A stretch of DNA of 64,000 nucleotides from Trematomus loennbergii (taxonomy: Eukaryota > Chordata > Actinopteri > Perciformes > Nototheniidae), in assembly GCA_012861695.1 (NCBI GenBank), contig JAAOOA010000002.1, forward strand, positions 18,328,303 through 18,392,302, read 5' to 3'. The translations under genes and the position numbers were made by a program. The notes beneath the pieces were generated by a model. It saw nothing but the letters and a program-made list of their open reading frames with translations, had not been told where the DNA came from and ran no database searches. Positions 27,401 to 44,479 of this stretch are shown here, one piece after another (positions within the stretch are counted from its first letter, which is position 1; each line of letters starts with the position of its first letter).

Positions 27401-27743
27401 CACGTCCTGAGTTTCTCCACACCCATCAAAAGGTGTGACTCTCTAGAGGTGTCCCACTTTCCTCAGCTTTGTGTGAAAGGTAAACCTGTGTTTACTGTCT
27501 CAAACAGCTCAATATGACTGAATGGAATGGATGTGTTATACATGCTCCATTGGTTTTAAAATGGGCTTCTGTTGATGTGTGGAGAGAGGTTTAAATCTTT
27601 ACTTTCATGTGGACAATAACAGTTTAGGAACGCCACTCTGCCAACACCTGTTTCGAATAGGACACACGCACAGATACACACAACACTGGATTGTTTTACA
27701 ATGAATAACCACTAAACAAACCTTCCATGGTATCACACTGATC

Positions 27744-27752
27744 AAAGTTTAT
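27744..27752 (-). terminator. Candidate uros polyadenylation signal
   Basis: AATAAA on the minus strand (TTTATT on plus) lies about 240 bases after the uros stop codon and before the mmp21 promoter. It fits a short 3' UTR. No other strong signal lies between the two genes. Confidence 0.5.
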
Positions 27753-27986
27753 TCCCAAAAACAAACACTAGATTGCCTTGCTTTAGCTTAACATAAACAC
27801 ATAAATATTATAATTACATTATTTTACATTTTGTATGGCACAAAAAGCTCCCTAGTGCAATTGACCTGATATACATTCAATCCTGGTAAAAGTAAAACAG
27901 ACAAATAACAATAAATATAAATAATGCAGTATACAGAGAGAAGATAAAGAGGATGGATTTAAGTGCTGCTGCTGGCCTGTGGTTGG

Positions 27987-29919
27987 TCACTGTAGAGATT
28001 TGGCTATTGCTGCTGCCAGGTGTTCAGCTGTTGGCTGTTCTGCAGTACAGCTGACACACAGGCCTTCTGCTATCATGGCGTCTTGGGTAGTAGGTCCAAT
28101 GGCTACAAACTGGAAAAAATAATTGAAATGACTGTCAGAGGCTTTGAAGATCTATAAAAACACGACAGATAAATGCAATAGTTGATGTGCATATGAGGAA
28201 GCTGCACCTTTATTTGAGGCAGCTGTTCACCTGACAGCCGCCGTACAACTTCCAGGCAAAACTTCACTCCCGATGGACTGAAGTAAGCGATGCTTGCTGG
28301 AGCGCCCTGTAAAAGCAGAATATAAACATTTGCTACATTTAAAACATTTTTTATTTTAATTGCAGAAGGAGGAGGGGTTTACCTGCTCCTTGAAATAGTT
28401 CTTTAGATTTTTCTCCAGATCTGGATGTTCAGCTGTTTGATAGACAGTCAGCGTCTCTAGGGGCACGCCTGGAAACAAAAGAAACCGATCCCCACAGTGA
28501 TAAAGGTAGCACAATTATTATTTTATAATTAGTGAAGCCCCAATGGGACTTCTATCACCTTGAATCTTGCACTTGGGGCTTACCATTTTCCCTTAAAGCC
28601 GTGGGCAACACTTCTCTTTTAATCGAGCCACAGGGGAAGAAAAGTGGTGGAATATTTCTGTCCTCTCCTATGATGAGAATCAGGTATAAGGTTATATGAG
28701 TTATCGGAACAATCGTGTATTTCCTATTGAAATTAACTGTATCGAATATGGGAGTATAAAGTAATGTGTTTACGTTCAATGATAAGACGTGATAGGACAT
28801 CTGCTGTCCCTGTGTCCTCGCCCAAAGGGTTCAGACCCAGATTCCGTACTGTGTAGCAAAAAAAGGATTAGAATTATATTTTAGGATATGGACTGTTGAT
28901 ATCAGCAATACATCAGTAAAATGTTTTATTGTTATTTAAGTTAATTTCTCAACTCTGACAACAAAGAGATGAAGTGTCACTGAAGAAACAAGGTAAAGCA
29001 AACATCAGGAAGGTGCTACACCTTGCAGCAGACTGTCACTTGTGTACAACCTATTTCCAAATGACTGAAGGTAGTAACATCACTTCACACAGCTCTGTCA
29101 ACACCAGGTGCCTGCCACACTTTGCTGGAATCACCATTCACTTAGCAAGGGTTAAAAAAAAGCAACAATTCCAAAGAAAATGTTTTATATATGACAACAA
29201 TTTACCTAATGCACCAGTTGCCCTTCCGACGACATATATGGACTTGCTGTTCCATTTCTCTTTCACAGAGCTGTTCCATTCTAGAGTTATAATAAAAACA
29301 ATGATAACATTTAAATTAAAACACTTTTTTTTTAAATCTCATTTAGCAGTACAGAAACAAATTATGCAGAATTGATAGACATTTAAGTAAACACATGCTT
29401 TCAGGGGATCATTTGAATATGTTACAGGTTACAACATTTATATATATTTAAATGAAATTCCTTAATATGCTCTCACCTTCCCTTCTTTCTTCTGCTTCTA
29501 AGCACATCTTCACGGCCTCCACTGCTCTTGGACTTGTAAATATAAGACCTCCATGTTTTTCTGGTTGGAAAAGCTGACATAGGAAGATATATTGAACAAC
29601 AGATACATAATACAAAACTGTATGTTTTATACACAAACAAAACCCATTTTAATCCAATACTGTGACATCAGAATTTACCTTATCCGACAAGGTGTTTAAT
29701 GAGACAAACTTAAAAGACAGCACAGGAATTAGGGTTGCTTTATGTCCATGTGACGCCAGCTCCTGTGAAATCAAAATAGGGAAGCAGAGGAGTACTGTCA
29801 CTGCTGCTAAAAATACTTAATATGAATGCAGTGCTGTTAGAAACATGTGCATCTACCTGAATGTAAGGATCAGGTCCAGACTCTCCATCTCTTGGCTCTT
29901 TCAGGAGCAGCACCTGCAT
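27987..29919 (-). CDS. uros: Uroporphyrinogen-III synthase (9 coding exons)
   Basis: Cytosolic heme-pathway enzyme that cyclises hydroxymethylbilane to uroporphyrinogen III with inversion of ring D. Coding exons on minus are 29919-29857, 29762-29679, 29573-29477, 29280-29206, 28848-28774, 28667-28584, 28468-28383, 28306-28208 and 28109-27987. The sum is 786 bases, 261 residues, against 265 in human. Every junction is GT-AG and in phase. Recognisable blocks are MQVLLLKEP at the start, [55 protein letters not shown] and FVAIGPTT, in family order. The protein has no signal peptide or membrane segment, as expected. A 5' UTR begins in the first coding exon at about 29,940, after a good acceptor. 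A further non-coding exon probably ends at 30,382 (AAG followed by GTAATA). No frame damage was found. Confidence 0.96.
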
Positions 29920-30381
29920 CTTGACGAAGACCCAAAAACGCTGAATCAATCAAATAAATTGGGAGGAATGCAAGAGAACAAAACCAGGTTAAAAAGGAAT
30001 TCAGCCAAAGTCAGAACCTCAAGACTGCCACAACACTGAGGACAGAGGGTGTGAAGTCACAGCAAGCTACACCCCAAAACGGTCATATGCAACCTGCTGA
30101 TAACAGAAATGTTTAGTCACGATTAATGGACTGTGTGCATGAGGATCAAACTAATGCAACAGTGCCACACTTCCATCGTTACATGCATTTAACGGTAGTA
30201 ACTATGTAGCATTAGCCAAATCGTGTGTTATTGTTTACATTAGCAAGACAGAATGACAGTTTAACTAGGTATTAACCGTTTCCTAAATGTAACCCAGCTG
30301 CTGATAAGTGGCTAAATATCTTGCTTTTGAGGTACATGTATATGAATTACAACGTTTATAGTATAAACTACAACATATTAC

Positions 30382-30450
30382 CTTGAGTTGTCCCCACAGC
30401 TGAGCATTACGACAGTCAGGCACTTTCAAGAAGGGGAGAACTAACATTCA
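30382..30450 (-). other. uros: Probable non-coding first exon of uros
   Basis: On the minus strand a donor-like CTCAAG|GTAATA sits about 460 bases upstream of the start-codon exon, whose own acceptor (TTGATTCAG) is at 29,941. No coding sequence is involved. The 5' boundary is a guess; transcript data would fix it. Confidence 0.4.
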
Positions 30451-30792
30451 ATATCTGACTAACCTGCCATAAAAATAAAGTAAATTGTGAAAAAATATTA
30501 TTTAGAACCATACAAATCAAATATTATCAACTAAACGCTTAATAGCACTTCCTATGTGTCACGGAAACAATAGTTTAGGCACCCTTTAAATAACTAATAT
30601 CCCCTTTTATATAGTGGTTTATTCCATTTCCGCAACAAGCTAACATTTCGGCTCCGAAGTGCTACGACAAACGGCAAGTCGTGCAAATATTGAGCCATGA
30701 TGGCGGCTTGGGGCTTTCAGTTTCCTGCTTATAATGCACTTTAACCTTTTTCCCCGCCCACTAAGTTGACACGCGTTATCTGTTTTGCAAGC
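30451..30792. promoter_or_regulatory. Bidirectional uros/bccip promoter
   Basis: The two genes start head to head with only a few hundred bases between them, as in human. There is no clear TATA box at the expected place for bccip. A YY1-like ATGATGGCGGC lies at 30,697-30,707, a motif common at housekeeping start sites, with CG-containing words around 30,640-30,710. If transcription of bccip starts upstream of 30,697, the tandem ATGs there would open a short upstream frame that ends before the true start. Confidence 0.6.
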
Positions 30793-33316
30793 ATGGCTTC
30801 TTCAGCTAAGAGGAGAGCAGTAGGTTTGAGTGAAAATCCCGGGGAAACTGAAAAAAGCTCCGATGAAAATTCAGAGGAGGCAGGTGATTCCAGGGATGAA
30901 GACAGCGAGGCATCAGAGGAGGAGATCAACGAGGTAAAACAACAACCACGTCTTTAAAAAGCCGTGATGTGCACGGCCTTGCTAGCCAGCGAGTTAGCTA
31001 CAAGCTAACTCAGCTGTCAGCACATGTTAACACAGTGAGCCACTTTAGCTATATTTGTTATTGTTTTCAGGCAGGATTAAAACGTGTAACATTACTTTGC
31101 TATTTAAACGGGAATTGTATACTTTAGTAGCTTATTATCGTTAGTTTGAAAATGTTCAATACAAAGTGCACGACAAAAACCTGTGTGAAATTAAATGAAT
31201 GTTACTCATTCATTCGAAAGTACCTGAAACAACTACTCGGAAAAACGTAACAAAAGTAAATGAAGTGATTACTTCAGTCAGGTTAGGTTGTGCTAACTAC
31301 TCTGTGTTTTGTTTATGTTTCGCTTGCAGGAGGTCATGGTGGACTTCGAAGCTCACAACATTACAGCGAACGACTTCGACGGCGTCAAGAAACTCCTTCA
31401 ACAGGTTTGAGAAAACACTTTGTTTTGCATCTAAATCTTAAAGTGAATATGTTGTGTTATATTTTAGCATGGGCTCACGTGTATTTTGTTTGGATATAGC
31501 TGTTCCTGAAGGCTCATGTAAATACATCAGAGATGACAGACCTCATCATTCAACAGAATCATGTTGGAAGTGTCATCAAGGTGAGTTGCTCCATAGTTAC
31601 AAGTCAAGTCAGATCTATCAGGGGACTATTCTGGACTTTTAGCCCTAACATGTATTCACTCGTCCTTTCCCTTATCTTCAGCAAGCTGAGGTGCCAGAAG
31701 ACAGCGATGATGAAGACTCAGATCAAGTGTTTGGCTTCATCAGTATGCTCAACCTTACAGAGAGAAAGGTAACATCCCTGGCACTAACCTTACAGAATAA
31801 TTGGCTTTCTGGCGCTCTGATTTTGTAGGGAATTAACATGTTTCTTCATTGGCAGGATATGCAATGTGTGGAAGAGGTGAAGGAACTGATCGTGGATCAG
31901 TGTGAGAAGAGCTCTACCCCCAGCATGACAGAAGAGATCGAGCTGATCCTCAATGACCCCAGCAAGCCTGTGGGGCTACTGCTGTGTGAGCGCTTCATCA
32001 ACGTGCCCCCCCAGATCGCACTGCCACTACACAAACAGCTCCAGTGAGTTCTGTTCGGTCCTAAATGACCTGATGGTGCTTTGTAAAGGAACAGAAATAC
32101 ACTTTTAAGATGTGTTAGTTATATGAATGCATGTAAAACTTAGAATAGAGTATATGAAGGGTAGAACAATCTTACTTTTTTCAAGGTCAAAACTAAATCA
32201 GTCTTTTGAAAGTATAGGAAACTAAACCAGAGATGGCAAAAGTAAACCATCCTTCACTCAAATAGAAGTACAGATACTAGTGTTTAAAAAATACTCGGGT
32301 AAGTAGAAGTTCTGACTAAAATTCTTTACTCAAGTAAAAGTAAAGAAGTATGGGCTTCGAAACGTACTTAAGTAAAAAGTACCCATAACTACCAACAGTT
32401 TTAAAGAGTAACTGACCTCCCTTTATATTAATAGAACAATAATGTCATTGTTAGCTAATGAATGTTTCGATGCTGAACAACGGCAAAATTACAAAGTTCT
32501 CATTGGTCCCTCTTCTTTAGAGAAGACCAGGAAATTATGGATACACGGATCGTGTTAAAATCAATAGGCATGCAATGACTCTAAATAATAACGATCACGC
32601 CACTAAACACAGATTAAATCTAAAGTAACGAGCCTGTTTTGAAAATGTAAGAAGTAGAAAGTACAGGTATTAGTGTTAAAAATGTAAGAACTAAAAGTCG
32701 TCAGAATAAGTAGTGGAGTAAAGTACTGATACTACTTAAGTACAGTAACTCCATTTGTACTCCTCTACTTTCCACCTCTGAACTAAACTTATATATTTGT
32801 TCTGCTTCCAGGGAAGAACTAGCTGAAGCTCAGAGGACGAATATGCCCAGTGGGAAGTGTCACTATTGTCTGATGATCAGCAAGACCTGCAAAGAAGTGA
32901 GCAAGAGTGTCCCAGCCAGAGGAGCGGCTCCCAAAGAGGAATACTTGTTCGTCAACGCAGAGGAGGAATTCTTCTTTGAGGTAATGCATGAGATGCTCAC
33001 AAAATGTTTTATGATGACATGCAGTATCTGGATAACACTTCAATTGAATATTTTATTGTTGTACAATGAGCTAAACACTATGTATTTTGACTTTCAAGTC
33101 TCCAGAAATGTTGGATTTAAATAATGACTTGTATTGTCCTTACAGCAAGCTGTCATAAAGTTCCACTACTCGGTCCAGGAAGAGACAGACTCGTGTTTGA
33201 GCGGCAGGTGGTCGTTCGATGATGTTCCCATGAAACCGTTCAGGACGGTGATGCTGATCCCAGCCGACAGAATGCCTGCTATCATGGCAAAACTCAAAGA
33301 ATACCTAACTGTGTGA
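30793..33316 (+). CDS. bccip: BRCA2 and CDKN1A interacting protein (7 exons)
   Basis: Nuclear protein that binds BRCA2 and p21 and acts in homologous recombination, cell-cycle control and ribosome biogenesis. Coding exons are 30793-30933, 31330-31404, 31500-31580, 31682-31768, 31856-32043, 32812-32980 and 33146-33316. The sum is 912 bases, 303 residues, in phase throughout with GT-AG introns. It starts MASSAKRRAV and is followed by a long acidic Glu/Asp/Ser tract (about 15-47). Then come the conserved DLIIQQNHVGSVIK, VFGFISMLNLTERK, KPVGLLLCERFINVPPQIAL and NAEEEFFFE blocks. The C-terminus WSFDDVPMKPFRTVMLIP is that of the beta form, so the beta isoform is the one encoded. The start has A at -3 and G at +4. 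Intron 5 carries a hAT-type MITE. The gene is convergent with dhx32. Confidence 0.97.
32228..32780. mobile_element. hAT-type MITE in bccip intron 5
   Basis: The element begins CAGAGATGGCAAAAGTA and ends TACTTTCCACCTCTG, which are imperfect inverted ends. It is flanked on both sides by an exact 8-base duplication, AACTAAAC (32,220-32,227 and 32,781-32,788). An 8-base duplication and CAG-like ends are the signature of hAT transposons. It is 553 bp long with no transposase frame. The inside contains repeated AAGTAAAAGTA and AAGTACT words typical of this fish family. It ends about 30 bases before the exon 6 acceptor. Confidence 0.9.
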
Positions 33317-33323
33317 ACCTTAC

Positions 33324-33329
33324 AATAAA
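33324..33329 (+). terminator. bccip polyadenylation signal
   Basis: AATAAA lies eight bases after the bccip stop codon. It is the first and best signal and would give a very short 3' UTR. Confidence 0.65.
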
Positions 33330-34324
33330 CTAAAACACCTTTTCATACTCATGGAAATGGATGTACTTGTATACCCTTGTAACAGAAAATGTTTTGTAAT
33401 GTCAGCTACAATAGTGCATGTCACATTTTTACACATTTCTGGTTTTTAAGATACCTTGCTTATACTGCAGCAGTATACACCCAATATATCATGTGAATAT
33501 GAATAGAAATACAAGTCATGTTTTTTAGACTTGTTTATAAGACTGAACCAAGATAAATGTGATGTATGTTATGTTCAACACAATAGCGAATATGTGTGAG
33601 CTTGAAGTCAAATGAGAGATGTCACTTCAAATTACTGAATGGTTAATTCTACATTAACCAAATTGATAATACACCTATATTTCCCTTAACATAACCTGGT
33701 AAATTATTTTCAAAAATTGGATTTTGATTGACAAAGGAAAATTATGCATTGTTAATTTGTAAAACGGCAGCAAAATCCTACATTTGAGTTTACAGTGATT
33801 TTGTATCCCAGTATATCGTAGCTACTGTTTATTAATAAATCCGTTGAAGATCAACATGCCTTGACAATCATGTGCTTTCTTAAACTGGCAGCATGTCAAC
33901 TTATACATGATTCAGTTTCAAAACCAGACACCTATGAGAAAGACAGCTTTGCATTAAAAAAAGGGAAAATGTGAACATGAGGTTGGATGGGAGAATTAAA
34001 TTACAGAATAGATAACCCCTCTGCTGCCCATAACAGCAGTCAGGATACTGCATTTCCAGATGCTAGCAATCAGGAAAAAGGGATTTACTGGCACAATAAG
34101 ACAAACAATCTTATTAGACCACAAATAATAAACAGGCTCATGATTAACATTACAACATGCTCTCATGACGAGAGCCAAACTTATTTGCTCGCCATGTCTA
34201 ACCATCAAACAACCTTTAGGCAAAGTAATAACTTATTACAGTCAATGGTTTGTATCGACAGAAAAACATTTTACATTTGGAGACAGGATTTCAGTCCATA
34301 TTTTCACATTTCTTTGATTTCAGA
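33330..34324. other. Convergent spacer between bccip and dhx32
   Basis: AT-rich sequence between two tail-to-tail genes. On the minus strand an AATAAA at about 33,826 could end a dhx32 3' UTR of roughly 500 bases. No additional exon was recognised. Confidence 0.5.
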
Positions 34325-41259
<6,935 letters not shown>

Positions 41260-41299
41260 GACACATATGTATTTGTCAATTCGGACGAGAGCTGACAAA

Positions 41300-41580
41300 G
41301 GTTTTTCCTACCACTCCAACTATCGATCCATTTCGTTTTTTAAATGTGATATACTCAAAAAAACGTACAATTGACCTTGTACTTGGACAGATCAGGTGAT
41401 GAATGATCAGAATGATCAGAATCTCTCAACTCGGTTTCTTAATTTCTAAAAGTATATTTATTTAAGCTGTTAAAGTTTGATGTTGCTCTGCTTGAGGCTG
41501 GCAGACGCGCAGTGCGCACCGGCGCGTAATTTCTCCCAGCGTGGCTGCACACGTGTTTTGATTTGCACAGGGCTTCATTA
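41300..41580 (-). promoter_or_regulatory. Probable dhx32 promoter region
   Basis: CpG-containing sequence (GACGCGCAGTGCGCACCGGC at about 41,503-41,525) lies about 250 bases upstream of the dhx32 start in an otherwise AT-rich stretch. It would suit a TATA-less promoter. Position and base composition are the only evidence. Confidence 0.4.
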
Positions 41581-44409
41581 TTCACAACAATCACGTGTGA
41601 ATGACCCATGAAATTATGACTTTAATGTTCCCTTATAACAAATCCAAACATCCTTTAACATATCTTCCTTTACTCATTTTATGATTAAAATAATAACAAA
41701 TGTGATGTTTCAGCTACTTAATGTATGTGCAATAAAAACAGTAGGATTTAAAGCTTATGGAATATGAATATTCATAATCAATAAAAAGGTTCACCATGCA
41801 AGGTTTGCCCTCTCTTGATTAATACACAATACATACCTATTAAAAATTGCTTAATGTTAAGTAGGCTATCTCAAGCCATAAATATGACACACTATCTATC
41901 TTGTTAACGTTTTATTCATGTTGTGAATAAAACGGTTTATAATAAAAAATATATTTTGGTGGACTATTTTTTTTTACAAATCTGTGATTCTAAAACCAAC
42001 AAGTACCCTTTTGAGCTACGATTGTATATTAGAAAATACAAAACTATTAAAAATACTTTTTCAACAACGCAGTACAACCATGAGTACAACACTAACCATC
42101 AGCAGGCTGCAGCTTGTCCACACGATGGAGCTGTTTGGTCCTTATCTGTCCAATGCCACACATGGGGAGTTTAATTGAGTTATCCTAAACTTTCTAAATA
42201 TTTAATTCGATTTGTTCAGATACTTAACTAGCCTAATTGGCTCTACTCTCTGTAAACATATAGCGTACTTGTCTAATATTAAAGCATACAAATATATGTA
42301 AATTACTTAATTATGCTTTAAGCCTTCAGCACTAAACAAAATTAAGGCTATGGCATCCCAGCCTGCTCCCCTTTTTTGACAAATATAACCTGTCTGCAGT
42401 TGCAACTTTTTAACAAGAGGATTTTGGCTGAGTCCGTTTTTGCGAGATCATCATTCACAATGTGTGTCGTTCCTTGCATGTGGAGCTTCTTAGATTTCTC
42501 ATTAGCAATTAGATTGTTGTCCTGTACTGTTTTCTGAACATCCTTTCACACACACTTGACTCCATCAGGTCAGCAGCAGAGAGTCCTGATGGGCAGCAGT
42601 GAACACACAATCTAATATCGATTGAAGCAGTATTTGGATCACTTACAAATACCTCAGCAAATTGCTTTTGACTGTTTCAAATGAGCTTTGAATGTCAGTG
42701 CCAAATGGGAAAAAGCTTGTAACCTTTCTGAAAATAAGTATGTAAATATGTAGTAGATTCTTTACATGACACACAAACATCAAACACAAAAACGTTCTCA
42801 AGTGTTTGAAAAACTGTTTTACTAATACTGCATGAGTGTTCAAATTACCATGACCAGATACTTAGTGTGTTTTCTTTACATAGAATGTATCAAACAATCA
42901 TTATAAAAAAAGCATTCTCCATGGAAATGTGTTCACCTGTAACACAACATACGAGAAACATATGGACTTAACATACATTCAGGTGACAGGACTCAAATAC
43001 TGCCTACATGGACACATAGCATTGAAAAAGCAAAAGTAATCAAAGCACCGAGTTTAAAACTAGTGCATTATAAAAAAGATAGCAGTATCAAAAGTAAGAA
43101 AAGTTCAAAGTCTATTTCAGCCTACATATTTGTGAACAAGAGCTGTGCTTAAAGGAAAAGTTGCTCAGTGTGAATGTATACATGCAGCGCTGCAATTCAG
43201 TAAAATAATAGTCCTGCAAAAATGATGAAAGAATGTTCAATCACTCAAAATACAGTTTATGTAGGATTGTATATCTGGCATGTAGATTGTTTTAAAAAAG
43301 AACTCATCTTAATAGCCAAATTTAAAAAGCACAAAATATAGAAAAATGCCACGTTACTTTAGATGAAACTTAACTTCAGTGGCAGAAAGAAATCAAGACA
43401 TGTGTCCTTGTTAACTCGACTTTACCCCGTTACAATAAAATCATGATTTGTAATCCACACCTCAGTGCCTCCAAGACTCCTTCGTGGCCTCAGCTTTAAG
43501 AAAGTCCTTCACTCAGAGTCCTCATGTAGACAGGCACACAGGGAGACTCTTAAAAAAACACATGACCTTAAGCAGGGCAATATTTCTGAGACGATTACTC
43601 CCTCTGAGGAAAAAATGCTTCCTTGATCTCGCTCTTTTGGATCCGTGTTCAGTCCATACCTCAGTACCCAGATCCTTTGAGTGAGCCTCCTGGGTCTTGT
43701 TAAAAAAAAAAGGAAATGGCAAAGTGACAGTTTCCCAAATCCACTTGTTACCTTTCCGAAATATAAATGCAGAGGAGACAGACTTGGAATTCAGCCGTCT
43801 ATTGAAAAAAAATCAGCCCTTTCTCCCCAGAACACATTGCTGTAACATCGCTTTTTCCTTTTCTGTAGTTGTTTCAAGCCTTATCAAAACGGTGAGCATT
43901 GCTCTTCAAGAAAAGCCCATCTGTGTTTTAAATGAACTAGAAGTGTTTTTTTTCATCATTGCACAATACTCTTTTCCAATTCTACCTGTAGTTTACAGAT
44001 CAAAACCATCTTGTAAAAGGTTCCCTTCATTTAAACACATTTAATAAAATCATCTCTGCAATCAGAATATCACATATTGGATTCGATTTCCGAGACCTTT
44101 CCGTGACTGCCCTTTAAAAAAAAGGTGAAACTGATGCAAACGACAAATTAAAAAAATGTGCTACCGTGTAGTAAAAGTGTCTGGCACAGTGCACTGTGTG
44201 GCAATAAATACACAATATAAATACTTTACATGTACCTGAGCTCAGACTCGTAGCACCATTCAGGGACAGAGCACCAAAAGGGACGCGGCAGACCTCCTGA
44301 TTCAAAACTCAGAGAAGCCGCCATCTTTTTTTTTTAAGGATTTCAGAGTTTTCATAGTGCAAATTCTTTAAGTGTCTTATCACAACATTGTCCCATCCCG
44401 GCGAAAGTC
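41581..44409 (-). other. Probable adam12 3' UTR and spacer
   Basis: The interval lies between the last adam12 coding exon and the dhx32 promoter, both on the minus strand. Human ADAM12 has a long 3' UTR. Here an AATAAA on the minus strand at about 41,911 is a possible end, which would give a UTR of about 2.5 kb. No FANK1-like exon was found here, although FANK1 occupies this position in human. The boundary between UTR and spacer cannot be set from sequence alone. Confidence 0.35.
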
Positions 44410-44479
44410 TCAGCTGCTGTATTTGACGTTGGCAATTATGCAAGGCTTTGGTAGTGTTGGAGGCTGCTTGGGACTGGGT
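44410..44479 (-). CDS. adam12: Candidate last coding exon of adam12
   Basis: It follows a CTTTTAG acceptor on the minus strand. Read with two bases carried in, it gives a proline- and lysine-rich end, [20 protein letters not shown] plus two serines, then TGA. This suits an SH3-binding ADAM12 tail. As sequenced, exon 45405-45243 delivers only one carried base, which would give an unrelated tail ending at TAA. A one-base deletion in that exon would reconcile the two. Confidence 0.5.

Noticed and set aside
41260..41298. Upstream extension of dhx32 to a start at 41,298
   Set aside because: The codon there is TTG, not ATG. The ATG at 41,259 with G at -3 is preferred.
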